A stretch of 64,000 bases of DNA from Symsagittifera roscoffensis (taxonomy: Eukaryota; Xenacoelomorpha; Acoela; Convolutidae). The stretch is taken from the NCBI RefSeq assembly GCF_963678635.1, contig NC_087069.1, positions 53,502,135 to 53,566,134 of the forward strand. Direction: 5' to 3'. Positions 13,999 through 25,847 of this stretch are shown here, piece by piece (position 1 is the stretch's first letter; the number at the start of each line of letters is the position of its first letter). The translations under genes and the position numbers were made by a program. The notes beneath the pieces were generated by a model. The model did no database searches, was not told the DNA's origin, and saw only the letters and a program-made list of their open reading frames with translations.

Positions 13999-14071
13999 AA
14001 GAAATCAACAAAAACAATTGTTCTCCTAAATTCTCTTCTTCACAAAAGAAATTCAACTTTGGGTAGACTTT

Positions 14072-14239
14072 CTATAAGAAAACCTCGGTTGTTTTTTCAA
14101 TCCAATCAGCATATGCTGAGACTCGAGTGTATATAGATCCATGATCATGGTTACAATCAAAACGCACAATTCTGGTGCAACTGGCAATTCCGTAGGCGCA
14201 TTTTGCTGCGCCACCAAAGAAATTATTTTTTTCCAGTTT
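14072..14239 (-). pseudogene. serine protease paralogue A, C-terminal exon
   Basis: The minus strand encodes the end of an S1-family (chymotrypsin-fold) serine protease: a GIAS segment, two cysteines and the C-terminal helix motif YTRVSAYADWI, ending in TAG at 14,072-14,074. The exon probably starts at 14,239 with AAACTGG after an AG (GAAGGAG). It matches the exon at 24,643-24,816 codon by codon. The catalytic-Ser exon of the same paralogue is at 21,995-22,076, and a 7.2-kb Ty3/gypsy element plus a 5-bp target duplication lies between them. No Asp or His exon was found upstream before the next gene ends, so paralogue A looks partial. It could still be expressed if upstream exons escaped recognition. 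Confidence 0.7.
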
Positions 14240-14604
14240 CTCCTTCGAAAAATAAACAAATAAACCTATTCAACATCGATCAATATCACTTTTTTGCAAA
14301 AAAATAACAAAAAATTAAAGTTATGATGTCAAAGTTACGGGGTCCTTGTAGGTGGTACTCGATTACATGAGGCGGCACTCCCCCTCAACTCATTTGAGAG
14401 TCAGATTTGGAACAATGTCAAAATATATTGCAATATAGCAGTGCGAACAATTTTACTATATTGATCAATTTTGCTCTTCATGCGCTAAAACGAAAATTTA
14501 TGGTTTTAGCTGTACATACAGAACTACTCTTGAAAGTGTAAATTTCCATGTTCAGATTCCTCTTTCAGGAAAACTTCTTAAAATTTCTGTAAATATTTGA
14601 TGTC

Positions 14605-14891
14605 TGTGGTGGTAGTGAGTTGACCACCTAGGATAGAGGACGTAAAGAATGAACTATGCATCATGTTAGCATCATGTTGGAGATCATTTGGTTAATGTGA
14701 GTTAGAGACTTGTCAATCATGTATATCGATCTAACAATTTAGTGGTGCTAAAACCAGGACTCACTCTTCGTTAGCTATTGAAAGTTTATAGTTACCTTCT
14801 ATTCAATGATCCATAGTTAATTATTTAACTTTACTATTAATTCAATTGTTTTATTAGTTCAGTTTTCAGATAAGATTTAGGGAACATCTCA
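14605..14891 (+). repeat. 5' LTR of the Ty3/gypsy element
   Basis: 287 bp, TGTGGTGG...GGAACATCTCA. It aligns without gaps to 21,524-21,810. Near its start GGTGG and CCACC form a small inverted repeat. The last base is also the A of the gag ATG. Confidence 0.95.
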
Positions 14892-15990
14892 TGGCGCAGC
14901 CAGCAGTTTCTTCTTCTGAAGATAGGAAGGAACTGCTAGGAGTCCCTTCTTTTTGGGGTAAACCGTCAGCCGAACCTCCTTATTCTTGGGAGAAGTGGAT
15001 AGGTCAATTTTTTCTCGCTGTGTCACTCAAGGAGAACTGTGACCCGAATATTCTACTTTCAGACCCAGCAACGGTACATGACGACCCTCCGCCAAAATCT
15101 GAACCAATTCCGAGTTCAGAAATGACGGAAGAAGCGGATAACAGAAACGCAAGAAACGAAGCGGTAGTTAGGAAAACAAACGGAGCAAACGAAGGATGAC
15201 GAAAGGAGGGACCCAAAATAAGTCCAAATGTCTACTATCACGAAGCTATAAAGGATAAAATCGAGGCTATTCTTCGCCCACGGAAACGAAGGGAAGAAAA
15301 TATTCCTACAACAACACACACACGTCAATCTCAATGCAGTAAAATTCAAATTCTTTCACGACGCCTGTGAACAATTATTCAGACGTGAGAAGAATTACAT
15401 CATTGAAAGGATGCAAATTTACAACGCATCACATGGGGACAGAGAAAGCCTCGAATCGTTTTACCTTCGCCTAGCAGGTCAAGCCTCAAAATGTGGATGG
15501 ACGGAGGACATCGAAAAGGAAGTTGTCCGCGACATATTCATCGCAAAAATGAGATTCTCTGACATACAAAGAGAACTTTGCATCAGACGAGGAGCTACAG
15601 TAGACGACACCCTCAAGTCGGCATTGCTACAGGAGAAGGGATACGTAACAGCGAACACTATCCAAAATCAGAATTCTTCTACAGCAAGTAATTCAGCGAA
15701 CTTCATAAATTCGTCTAATCAATTTCGCTTTAAGCAAGAACCGCTGATATCCATCCAATCGAAGAACAACGTTTAAAACAGAATGAACAGAGCGCTAGGG
15801 AAAGGAAATTTTAACTCAAGAACCAACAAGACCAGCCGAACACTCAATTCAAACCATGTTACTTCTGTGGTAGAAGGTTCACACCTGAACACAAGGCCAA
15901 ATGCCAAGCCAGCGGAGCAACATGCAGAAGTTGCGGAAAAAATTGACACTTCGCTAAATGCTGTAACAGTACTCAAGTTGCCAATGTCGA
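14891..15990 (+). pseudogene. gag of the Ty3/gypsy element (degenerate)
   Basis: The open frame starts with ATG at the LTR/primer-binding-site junction (14,891) and runs 102 codons to a stop at 15,197. Gag-like coding resumes at 15,411-15,773 (a helical segment beginning NASHGDRESLESF). Nucleocapsid follows at about 15,855-15,970: one CX2C...H...C knuckle (CYFCGRRF...H...C) and a second, CRSCGKN-stop-HFAKCC, in which a TGA at 15,944-15,946 replaces the expected glycine codon. At least two frame changes and one nonsense codon separate the parts. The paired-knuckle arrangement is common in metazoan Ty3/gypsy Gag. Structural protein of a cytoplasmic particle; non-functional here. Confidence 0.85.
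14892..14906 (+). other. primer-binding site
   Basis: TGGCGCAGCCAG begins directly after the LTR and has the TGG expected for pairing with a tRNA 3' CCA end. The tRNA species was not identified. Confidence 0.65.
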
Positions 15991-16119
15991 AAAACTAGAA
16001 CCGAACGAAGAAGAGGATTGCAACTTCATCTACTCAGACAGCGAAGAAAACTATTCAGTTCTAAAGATCTCGGAAACATCATTACAAACGGAAACGGTCA
16101 AGAATTTAGAAATAATCAA

Positions 16120-19100
16120 CTCTGCAACCGGGAAAAACAAAGTGCCTTAGAACAACGCTAAAAACAAGAGGCTCATTAATCAGCGACACTATTGACACTG
16201 AAAGTCCAGCCTCATTTGTCAATAAACGCACAGCCGTAACACTATTAGCGAAAGATCCCAACGCAAAGATTATATCCCTAGATAAGAACCCGTTAGCCAC
16301 AACTAACGTCGACTACAACCATAAACCGATAAAACTCTTCGGAATGCTGGAAATTGATATCTATTCAAATGGTTGGAAACTAGAAGGCGCAAAATTTTTA
16401 ATTTCCAAGAATAGAACCAGATGCCTATTAGGATTAGATATCCAACCAGAACTGGGGATAGTAACAACACAACTTAAACCTCCCAAAGTTTCAGTAGACA
16501 CAATCTCAGAAGAGCAAGAAGACGAATCAGACGAATCAATTTTCTGGAAGAACAAATTTGTTTAAAAATACAACAACGTATTCCAAAGATTAGGGCACTC
16601 AAAGAACCACAAGGTGTTCACTTTATTTAAATCACCACTGTTACCGATTCAGGAAAAGGGCAGAAGGGTGCCAACTCATACACAAGCGAAAGTGGGAGCA
16701 GAAATAAAGAAACTCTAAGAAAGAGAAGGCTACATAGTAAAACTTGACAAATACAAAAGTGACCAATTCGTAACTCCAGTAGTCATAACAGCAAAAAAAG
16801 ATGGCACAAGGAAATTAGCAATGGACGCAAAACCAATGAATTCACAGATTTATAAAAACAAGTTTCAAATGCCAAACCTACTAGAACTCCTTGATTCAGC
16901 AGCCCAAATAATCACATCCAAATCAGAGGGCACAGTCTCGTTCACGTCACTAGATCTGGAATGCGCCTTTAGCGAACTTCCACTAGACGAATCCGTGAGC
17001 AAACACTGTAATTTCAGCATAGTATGTGGGGAATTCACCGGAACATACAGAATTAAAACCGTATTTTATGGACTAACAGACATGCCGAAGGAATTTCAGA
17101 AGGCAATGGACAACACAATCCAAGGAATTAAAGGAGTATACTGTATTTTAGATGACATTTAAATAGTATCGAAAGCCTCAGTTACGAAACATAATAAAAT
17201 AGTCGACAATGTTCTGTCAAGATTAGACAAAGAAGGTTTCGCATTGAAACTCAGAGAATGCGAATTGTCAAAAACTAAATTAACCCGGCTGGGATTCGAG
17301 ATCGATGAGACATGAGTGAGGCCAAATCATTCAAAGATAGAAGCAGTAATGGCATTACAACCGCCAAAATATCTGAAACAACTGAGATCATTTAAATGTA
17401 TTTTAAACCACATGTCCAGATTCATACCCAACCTTCAAAAACACACTGAACCACTTCGACCTTCACTGAAGGCAGATAAAAAAGAAAAGTTCATTTGGAG
17501 TGAAGAAGCAAACAATGGACTTCAAAAGCCAATATACCCAAAATGCACCACTACGATGCTTCCAAACGATGCAGGATCAAATGTGACGCAATTCACAAAG
17601 GATTGGGGGCAGCGCTAGAGCAAGAGTTGGAACCAGACAAACGGGTATCAATTGCCTTTCCATCAAGGTTCTTGAATGCAGCAGAAGAAAAGTACAGCAC
17701 TAACGAACTCGAACTGCTCGCTGTGGTCTGGTCATGTGAATTTTTTAGAAATTGTTTGCTGGGGAATCAATTTCAAATACTAACCGATCACAAACCGGTC
17801 ACAGCACTAACAAAAAGTCGCGGCAAAAAAAACATATCAATCCAGATTGGCCAGGTGGGCAGACAGAATGCTGCCATTTGAACATAAGATATCTCACATC
17901 GCAGGAGCTAAAATAGGAATGGCAGATTACTTGTCAAGAAGCCCCAAATTCGAGGCACCAGCCACGTCAAAATAAGATGAAAAATTCGTAGTCAAAACCA
18001 TTGAGAACTTTGATGAAGCATGCAGGGTGATCAACACACCAGCAACGGACACAGAAATTGGGAAAAATCAGCTAGTTAAGGCTCACCTAGAGAAAAAAAG
18101 AACAAATACCAAGAAACTCATATTTGATGTGAATTCGAGCGAAAGAAAATAATTAGCTTATGGGGCAGGCACCGGAAGGGGACGTCGACAATCCATACAA
18201 AAATTTTATCTAGTCAGATCACCGAATCATAACCGCCAAATCCGATAAAACATTCAATACAGACGGCTCAAGTTTTATCCAATCAAAATTAGATATGCAA
18301 ATGAACATAATTCCGCGAGAGTGCGCATCATCATGCGAACTTTATATTAGCCAATTAGATCAGTTTATGCAATTTTACAACCCTCATGTACATTTCGGAA
18401 TTTTACGCGGCAAAAATTTTAACCAATCAAATTACGATATGCAAGTTTACAACTCACCACGAGAGGGCGGAATTTCATGCGGTGAAAGTCTTAACCAATC
18501 AAAATTGTCTATTCTTAATTTATTCACAACTTCGTCACATCTAACTAGTTCATCACGAGAGGGCGTCGTAATAGAATCTAACCAATCAGAGGCGGCGAAG
18601 TTATATTCAGTCAAAAATATACAAAAACTATTGTTCCCAATATAAACTTAAACCTCATCAGGTCATATAAAACTAAAAATAGTGCAAAAATCCCAAAATT
18701 TCAGAGAAAACACATGAGTAAATTTGATCTCCCATCAAGAAGGCAGATGGAAAACCCAATCAAAGAGAGAAGCAGGGCCGAAGCAAGACAGACAGTCGAA
18801 ATGATAACCACGAGCAGGAAGAGGAAAAGGATTACAACCATATACAGAAATAAGACGAACTAGGCCCGAATACTCGCAAACTTCAGAGCAAACAGACTGA
18901 AGAAGACAGTGAGGGTCAATATGATAGCAAGCAAGGTTGGAGAAAAGAGGACACAAGAAGCTCCAGTAATTTCAGACAGGAAGTCTTTCACTACATGCCT
19001 TCACAATATACTTGACGCGGACCTACTGGGGGAGCTGACGACGGAAGACTGCGAGTTAGGCCAACTAAGAAAACACATTTTAGCAAAGAACAGAGAAGGA

Positions 19101-20474
19101 TTTCAGAGACTGGGCAGCTACATGGCAAATTTTTGGGACGACGCATCAGTAATCAACGACTGCATTATCATGGACAACAGAATAGCAATTCCAACATGTC
19201 TGAGGAAAGCGGTAATGGCCCGATTGCACAAGACACACCCAGGACAGGAGGCAATGGTGGATGCGGCACAATATCTATGGTGGCCAAAAATGCACAGGGA
19301 GATCATAGACTTGTGCCAATCCTGCAGATCATGCTCAGCGTATGGTAAGAACCCTGAAACGTCAAAATCATTCAATTCGGCAGAACCTTTGCCGGAATTA
19401 TCGGGAGTGCATGAAGAATTACAAATGGAGCTTGCTGGTCCCATGTTCAATTCTAAGGGGAAAAACCATTTATACTAGTCGCAATTGATCGGTTTTCAAA
19501 TTACCCATCTGCCATGCTCACCAGGAATTCAGGGAGCGAGAAAATACTCATATTTTTAAACAATTTTTTTCACCAACATAATATACCAAAGAATTTAAGG
19601 ACAGACAAATATTCTGGATTCAAAAACGCTAAACTAGCAGAGTTTTGTAAATCTAAGGGAATACACCAAGTATTCTGTCCAGTAGGAGACCACCGTGGGT
19701 GTGGGTTGGTAGAAAAATGTAATCAGACTATAAAAAGAAAACTAGGCACAATGCAATTGGTTCCAAATTGAAGATATACAAACAGCACTCAAATCGATCT
19801 GGGAAGATATTCGGATAACACGTCACAGCATTCTTAAGAAGTCACCATTCGAACGTCATTTTGGAAGGAAACCGAAAACAGAATGGTCTAATTTTAGGGA
19901 TAATTTAATCTGTTCTTTAAATCTAGATCAACAGAAACTGGAGAGATCCCTACTGAAGTCGGATGAAATGCGAGAATCGGCAGACTCAAGAACCAGACTG
20001 AATGTGGTGAAGAAGGGAATAGTGAGCAGAGACGTGTCACCAAACTTGAAGAAACCAGAGGAAGAGCCAGATAGCATCAGAACATTAGAGAATCTGGCGA
20101 AGGCAGCATCTGACTGGAAATCGCACAAAAGACACAAGGAGGGATCCGAGGCGCTGAGAAAATTGGCAGAAAGAAATCCATTATTAGCAGCAAACCTCAG
20201 AAGCGACTTGAACTAAAAGACGCTCCGATTCAGAGTGGAACAGGAGACGCCAGCGCAGAGAACAAAAACAAGTAACCTTGAGTTCGATCTTATTCACCAC
20301 CCGGAGAAAGTAGTTGTATATCGGAAGATTTTAGATAAGAAATCGGGTCGGCCTTTATTCAAACTGTTTAAATGGAAAAGTGTTAAAATCACTAAAAATT
20401 CTTACATCACTGAAAATAGGGAAGTAATTAGAAAGAACCACATATCGCTTAAACCGAAATTCAAGTCAGTATAA
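16120..20474 (+). pseudogene. pol of the Ty3/gypsy element (degenerate)
   Basis: The protease region begins near 16,190 with DTESPASF, where the catalytic DTG reads DTE, and extends to about 16,480 (LLGLDIQ). Reverse transcriptase is at 16,620-17,480: SLDLECAFSELPL, FYGLTDMPKEF and the active-site motif YCILDD, followed by a TAA at 17,160. RNase H is at 17,540-17,950 (YDAS..., STNELELLAVVW, TDHKPVTAL), entered by a frame change. Integrase is at 19,000-19,780: an H...CQSCRSC zinc finger, DYLSR-type linker upstream, core residues around RTDKYSGF and GLVEKCNQ. A C-terminal segment (PFERHFGRKP, then 20,235-20,474) follows. Many stops and shifts; no active product is possible from this copy. Confidence 0.88.
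18279..18610 (+). repeat. 72-bp tandem array inside pol
   Basis: CCAATCA or CCAATTA recurs at 18,279, 18,351, 18,423 and 18,495 (exact 72-bp steps) and at 18,582 (87 bp). Each of the first three units carries a TATGCAA-type octamer about 16-20 bp later (ATGCAAAT in the first), and several carry CGAGAGGGCG or CGAGAGTGCG. Because 72 is a multiple of three, an open frame of 116 codons (18,295-18,645) runs through as a ~24-residue repeat. The array lies between RNase H and integrase, where Ty3/gypsy elements normally have only a short linker. It may be an internal enhancer or a repeated peptide. Confidence 0.8.
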
Positions 20475-20589
20475 TGTTCAGATTTAGGTACAAAGACACC
20501 AGCCGCAAGCACATCGAGGAAGCCATTACACCAGTGCAGTTCAAGTAGACCAAATAGACCAGTACACATCTTGCCAATCTTGGTTTCAT

Positions 20590-21431
20590 CGTCGACAGAG
20601 AACTCAGCTGCAGAAAACAAGGAGGGGCCTTTCGCGACATTGGACAGACTGCAAGCCAAGACGATGCAGTTATATCCCTCATTGACGAAGATAGCAAAAA
20701 AGAATCCGCCAACTCATCCAGATACATAGCGTCGCCAAACGTACTACGAGAAGTTCCAAGCGGTGGAATAATCGACCTGACTATGTCCTCGAGTAGTTCT
20801 CCAGAGCACGAGGTGCATGTGGTACCGCCGGTAGCAAATAAACCAGATGCTCAAACGACAGGAGAGTGCCCAATTTCCGCAGTGCCAATCTCAACAAAGG
20901 AGGAGCAGGGTACGAGCCAGGTGTTAGAGAGAATTGACTGTCCAATATCCTCAGTACAAATAACAGAGAAAATTAAAACGCAAAGCAACTCAGAGGAAGG
21001 CCAGCAATTGTCAGTAACCGAAGCGGAGAAGAATAATACTTCACAGAGTAAGGAAGGAAAGACGGATGCGAAGATAGGGACAACTTCAGGAAAAGAGATC
21101 GGAGGAAACCAAAACAGCAGACAATACGAGACCAGAGAAAAGAAAAGACAAAAAGAGAGGTGAAGGAGATAAAGACTCACAGGTCTCGAGCAATTCAAGG
21201 TCGTCGAGCAGAAGTAAGCGGCAGACACAGTTCTTTGGAAGCCCACTGAAACATTCAGTCAAGAACATAGAGAAATCGGGGGAGGAAAAACTACAAACGA
21301 GTCCATTTTCACCGGAAGATATTCCGTCGTCATCAGGAAACACACCGTCACCATCACCGAGGAGTAAGCTAAGGAGAATAATGTTCGCGACTAATAAGCC
21401 GGATCAAGTACAAGGAAAGAAAACTCTCTGA
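20590..21431 (+). pseudogene. 3' coding region of the Ty3/gypsy element
   Basis: After integrase the plus strand stays largely open. A Ser/Glu/Thr-rich frame (ATG at 20,783) runs to 21,161, then a shifted frame rich in S/K/R runs to a TGA at about 21,430. It lies just before the polypurine tract. It may be the tail of pol or a separate 3' ORF. No domain recognised, and no membrane segment that would suggest an envelope. Confidence 0.5.
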
Positions 21432-21511
21432 TATTTTAAACTTTTAAACTCATTGATTAAACTGTTTACTGTGAACTTGTGACTGAGTTTCATTCGTTGT
21501 CTGAAATTTTC

Positions 21512-21523
21512 GAGAGGGGGAAA
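21512..21523 (+). other. polypurine tract
   Basis: GAGAGGGGGAAA followed by one T/TG junction marks plus-strand priming directly upstream of the 3' LTR. Confidence 0.85.
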
Positions 21524-21810
21524 TGTGGTGGCAGTGAGTTGACCACCTAGAATAGATGACGTAAATAATGAACTTTGTATCATGTTAGCATCATGTTAGA
21601 GATCATTTGGTTAATACGAATTAGAGACCTGCCAACCATGTCTATTGATCTACCAGCTTGGTGGTGATAAAACCAGGACTCACTCTTCGTTAGCTATTGA
21701 AAGATAATAGTTACCTTCTATTCAATGATCCATACTTACTTATTTAATTTTACTATTAACTCAACTGTATTATTAGTTCAGTTTTCAGGTAAGGTTTAGG
21801 GAACATCTCA
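21524..21810 (+). repeat. 3' LTR of the Ty3/gypsy element
   Basis: 287 bp, colinear with 14,605-14,891, with roughly 30 substitutions counted by hand and no indels. Followed by the target duplication ATGTC. Confidence 0.95.
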
Positions 21811-21994
21811 ATGTCAGAGAAACAAACAATGACACCAAAATGAGTTTTGCATTTTCTGATGCCAAACAACCTAAAAGAACGCCAATTTATACTATCATAT
21901 GTAATTTTGGTTATTCTCAATTTTGTTTTTGCTTAACTTTTAAAAACACTTCGGCCCAATTTAAAAAGAATAACAAAAACTGGAAAAAACGTAC

Positions 21995-22076
21995 TGCTGA
22001 GCACAGAAAGCAGAGGTCCGCCGGAGTCTCCACTGCAGGTATTGGAAGTCCTGGCAGTGTCATACGCACATATTTG
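21995..22076 (-). pseudogene. serine protease paralogue A, catalytic-Ser exon
   Basis: The minus strand reads QICAYDTARTSNTC then SGDSGGPLL, the catalytic serine motif of S1 proteases. The frame is not the longest ORF here, so it is easily missed. A likely acceptor is AAAG before the CAA codon at 22,076. The donor is either GTACGT at 21,994 or, in better phase with the next exon, GTGCTC at 22,004. The residue at the specificity position six before the serine is Asn instead of the Asp of trypsin. The C-terminal exon lies 7.8 kb away beyond the Ty3/gypsy insertion. Confidence 0.75.
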
Positions 22077-22281
22077 CTTTCTTTGAATCCAGTTGTTTTT
22101 TTTTCAAAGTGCATTATGATTGCAGCGATGTTTTTTCAAGTTTTTTTTTGCTTTTTTTGTTGTCCAAACTAACTGTGGTTTTCTATTCTAGTAAGCTATA
22201 CAACTAAAACCCACACACACACTGATTTTTTTAAATTTTAAATTGATTTTCAAACATTTACTTCCCTTCATTTGTAAATTT

Positions 22282-22492
22282 GGTTATTTTCCAACCCCTT
22301 CTTTCAAATTCAAGGTTGAAAAGCTTATTTAAAATTGCAATAATGCAATGAAACGTGTCGTGGTTATCAAATTGACAACTCTGAACAGAATTGTTTGTCA
22401 TACTTTACACCCTAACGTCACGCATTTAGCCGTAATAACACGTAAAACAAACATAAAACTCGGTATTTTGAAACGGGGAAAGAAAAAGAGCC
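22282..22492. mobile_element. MITE, GGCTCTTTT family
   Basis: Left end GGTTATTTTCCAACCCC, right end (inverted) GGCTCTTTTTCTTTCCCC. Flanks GTAAATTT and GTAAGTTC agree at six of eight bases, consistent with a decayed 8-bp target duplication. Non-coding. Confidence 0.6.
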
Positions 22493-22923
22493 GTAAGTTC
22501 ATTCATACAAAAAATGCAACCTTGTTTTGTTAGAATTGAACCTAGAAATGCACAGAGTTAATTGTTTTTTTTATATATAAAAAAGATGCACATGCTAATT
22601 TACTGTGTATTTTTATTTGTTTCGACTGTGTTGTTCGCTGGAAGGGCTATAAATTACATAGATTATGCTGAGAAAACACCCAAAGTTTGAATATATATGG
22701 AACCATTTAAAAAAAATCCAGCTCTTGCATACCAAATTGTTTTAAAATAAGTTTGTTGGTTTTTATTGGTTGATGATTTGTTTTTATTTTTTTTTGCAAT
22801 TTTATGTTTTCTGACTGTTTTTTTCATTATTATCCATCAATTATGAACTTACCACTGCATAAAGTTTTTAGTTATTCATGACAAAATAAATGTGCATGGA
22901 ATTTTTCATTGTGAATGTTTTTT

Positions 22924-23140
22924 GGCTCTTTTCCAGTTTCTTAACCCCTCGTAAAATTACAAAAAGAAAAAAATTCAAAACTGTTCCGTACGGCGTTTTG
23001 CATATAAGAAGTGGAGTGAATATTTGTTTACGTGTTCACGCTGACATGTTTTAATGCGGTTTTTGTCATGAAAAATCAATTTGAATCAACTTTGTACATT
23101 GAACTTCAGAAAAAATTAAAGGGGGGACAGGAAAAGAGCC
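22924..23140. mobile_element. MITE, GGCTCTTTT family, best-preserved copy
   Basis: 217 bp. Left end GGCTCTTTTCCAGTTTC, right end inverted GGCTCTTTTCCTGTCCCCCC. It is flanked on both sides by the identical octamer TGTTTTTT. An 8-bp duplication with short inverted ends fits the hAT superfamily. No ORF. Confidence 0.75.
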
Positions 23141-24382
23141 TGTTTTTTTCCAGCTATTTGCAGGAGAGGCAGAAGAACCGCTATTTTTCTAGAAAATACA
23201 GTCGAGTCAGATGAAACATCACAGAAACGACTACTGAAACTTAAAAAACTTTGAAAGTTATTTAGAGAAAAACATAAGGCAATTAAAGACCGATTTTTCT
23301 TGACACCGAAAAAACTGTCAAAAAAGAGAATCGTATTTAAGGCTAAAAGTACGTTAGTAAGTAAACTCGAAATGAACCTTCTGAATATTTCTTGAAACAA
23401 TTCAAATTGAATCAAAATTTCAGAGAGAAAATAGAAACTTGCAGTATTTTTAAATGCCAATATAGATTATCACAAATATTTTTCGTTATTTTCACAATAA
23501 TGAAAGTTTTTCCGTCACAAGCTACACTTTTTGAAGTATATATGTTTTGGCCGCATTGTTTCTATTTGCACGAAGTTCGATTGACTAAAAAGCATGAAAA
23601 TTGAAGATCGTACCGGCAAGCATATATACAGCCAAACAACTTTCATTCGCTTTCAAATCATATTTTTTATAAATCACTTTTCAGGCCCATAAAAGAAAAA
23701 TCAAAACTTACTTGCTTTAGTCGTTTTAGAAGACACTTGAATCAAAAGACTCAGGCAAATTATAGAGTAAGCGGCAACGCACAATGCTAGATAAAAACAG
23801 TTCGACGCGTAAAATTGGCGCGCGCTTGCCATGCCTCACCTCACTGCGCTAATTTTGTCACGAGTTGATTAAATTGCTCAGATTTTTTAACTAAAGAAGC
23901 GTATTTTATTATATGTTTTTTTTTGTTAATTTAGGATCCATTATCTTGTATTAAGAGAAGCTGGTTATTTTTTTGAACTGAGATGACTGGCACTTTGTAT
24001 GAATTGTATGTCAAAACTAGTGTAAATTGGCACCAACGGCGCCTTTAGAAAACTTTAGCGTCGATCAGCTAAAGTTGGATGTCCTAAGCTGGTACCAAAG
24101 GGAACTCTTTAGTCCGGCAGTGGGCTGAAGCACTGAGAAAAACAATCTCCCTCCCCCTACCCCCCTCCCGCCCCCAACTAAATTCGCGCCTGATACAATT
24201 CCAACATTAAGAAATACTGCTAAAACAGATCAATCCGACGAACTACAATGAAACTTTTATGAAGATCAAAATTGAATTTTGCTTTGTTTGCCGTTTGTTA
24301 AAGTGTATTGGTAAAGTTTACAAAACAAATTGAAAACGAGAAAATGAAAATACCTTCTGTCGATGTGCTAAATCATGCAGTC

Positions 24383-24570
24383 GGCCCTTTCGGTCTATCC
24401 CCAATCGCATTAGGTACATCGTACAGTTTTTGATTTAACTAGTTTTTAACCAAATTGACGAACAAATCTGATGCCCTGACCAACTAAGATTGCATTGCCA
24501 TTTTCATAACAATCAGACTATGCGAACAAATTTTTCCTATAAAAACTTGACGCAAGGGGAGGAAAAAGCC
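24383..24570. mobile_element. probable MITE, GGCTCTTTT family
   Basis: Left end GGCCCTTTCGGTCTATCCCC and inverted right end GGCTTTTTCCTCCCC match the family pattern. The internal TCAGACTATGCGAAC resembles a segment shared by other copies. No clear target duplication. Confidence 0.4.
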
Positions 24571-24642
24571 GAGATATCATTTAGAACAATTGTTCCCGTA
24601 GTTTCTATTCTTCTTTAAGGAACTTCAGTTTTAGGCAGACTT

Positions 24643-24816
24643 CTAGGAGGATGCCTCGACGATTATTTTTTCTTCAATCCAATCAGTGTATGCTGACACG
24701 CGAGTGTATATAGCTCCATCATTGGGGTTACATTTATAAGGTACAATGCTGACATAACTTGCAATTCCGTACAAGCACTTTGCTTTACCACCTCGAAACA
24801 CAATTTTTTCCAGTTT
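24643..24816 (-). CDS. serine protease gene B, C-terminal exon
   Basis: Encodes K-L-E-K-I-V..., a GIASYV segment, a cysteine and YTRVSAYTDWIEEK, the C-terminal end of an S1 protease; it stops at 24,643. The exon begins after an AG (CAATTAAG) at 24,816. Open, with no defect. The catalytic-Ser exon lies about 1 kb upstream in the gene (25,848-25,929), the normal intron length that paralogue A must have had before the retroelement landed. Extracellular protease with an unknown substrate. Part of the gene whose Asp, His and signal-peptide exons are proposed at 33.9 and 42.4-42.9 kb. Confidence 0.75.
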   Translation of the reverse strand, partial: KLEKIVFRGGKAKCLYGIASYVSIVPYKCNPNDGAIYTRVSAYTDWIEEKIIVEASS

Positions 24817-24932
24817 CTTAATTGAAAAACTAACGCACGCAAGTTTGTTCAACGATGGACGAAATTTTTTTAAAATAAAATTTAAATTTTTGATGGCAAT
24901 TTTTCTTTGGTTCAAACTTTAATGATTTTAAT

Positions 24933-25160
24933 GGCTTTTTTCCAGTTTTCCCTTATTTTTTTCTAAATTCTTGCGTTCTTTTTTTCTTTTTCCTCCATTT
25001 CACACAATCATCAATTTTATGGTCTAACGAGTAGTTTTACAAGGGTAATTATGAATACCGAATTGGTTTGTTATGGCCTAATTCATTTTTCATGACAATC
25101 GGACAATGTGAACAGTTATTTGAAAAAAAACTTACAGTTTGTGGAAAAAGAAATAGAGCC
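24933..25160. mobile_element. MITE, GGCTCTTTT family
   Basis: Left end GGCTTTTTTCCAG, right end inverted GGCTCTATTTCTTTTTCC. The internal GACAATGTGAACAGTT block recurs in other copies (near 25,715 and 43,600). It lies 117 bp outside the C-terminal protease exon. Confidence 0.5.
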
Positions 25161-25847
25161 CTTTCCTTGCTTGAAATTCTATTTAAAACGAATTTTTGTG
25201 TTCTGAACTGTATCAAAAGATATCAGCGTGAAAAGGTGAACAATTTTTCACATTATTTCTAACATAAAAAGTGCGTGTAAAAAAGGTTTGAACAGCTGCG
25301 TACTGTAATTTACGATAAAATAGGAAACTAGAAAAAATAGATAAGCTTTTTGTCTTTTTGAGAGACTTTGATATCCCAGAAAATCTCTGTGATATTAGAA
25401 CGAGATCTTTTATTTTCTTTTTAAAATGAAAAAACAAAAACAAGATCTAATCATTTTAAAAATTTTGGACTGGATATTATGTTATCCTTGCTTAATCATA
25501 GTCAAAACCTCAACTTGAACTCTTCAACCCAATGTAATCACAATAACACAATAATGGGAACTGGTAAAAAGCAAAAACTCCCCACCACCCAATTAATCAA
25601 ACAACAATTTTAAAAGTGCTACGAGGTTTTGTATAATGGTACGCATGGACAATATTTATGATTTTTGTTTGTGATGGCCTAAATAGTAAATATGCCAATT
25701 TTTTTTCTATCAGTCAATGTGAAGAGAAATTTTGGCATGTGGGGCAAAGGAAAAAAAATGGTTTATAGTAATATAAGCAATTTTAGATATACTCTGCCTA
25801 ACTTTCACAATTACTTCAGAATAACAGAAACTGGAAAAAAAACGTAC

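Larger units (their letters stand above)
14605..21810 (+). mobile_element. Ty3/gypsy LTR retrotransposon, decayed
   Basis: A 7,206-bp element bounded by two 287-bp LTRs (TGTGGTGG...ATCTCA) and flanked by the 5-bp target duplication ATGTC (14,600-14,604 and 21,811-21,815). Order on the plus strand: LTR, primer-binding site, gag with two zinc knuckles, protease, reverse transcriptase, RNase H, a 72-bp tandem array, integrase, a C-terminal region, polypurine tract, LTR. That order is Ty3/gypsy (RNase H before integrase). Frame is lost many times in gag and pol, so the copy is dead. A hand comparison of the LTRs gives about 30 differences in 287 bp (~10%), so the insertion is old. It lies in an intron of a minus-strand serine-protease paralogue, in opposite orientation. 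Confidence 0.96.
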
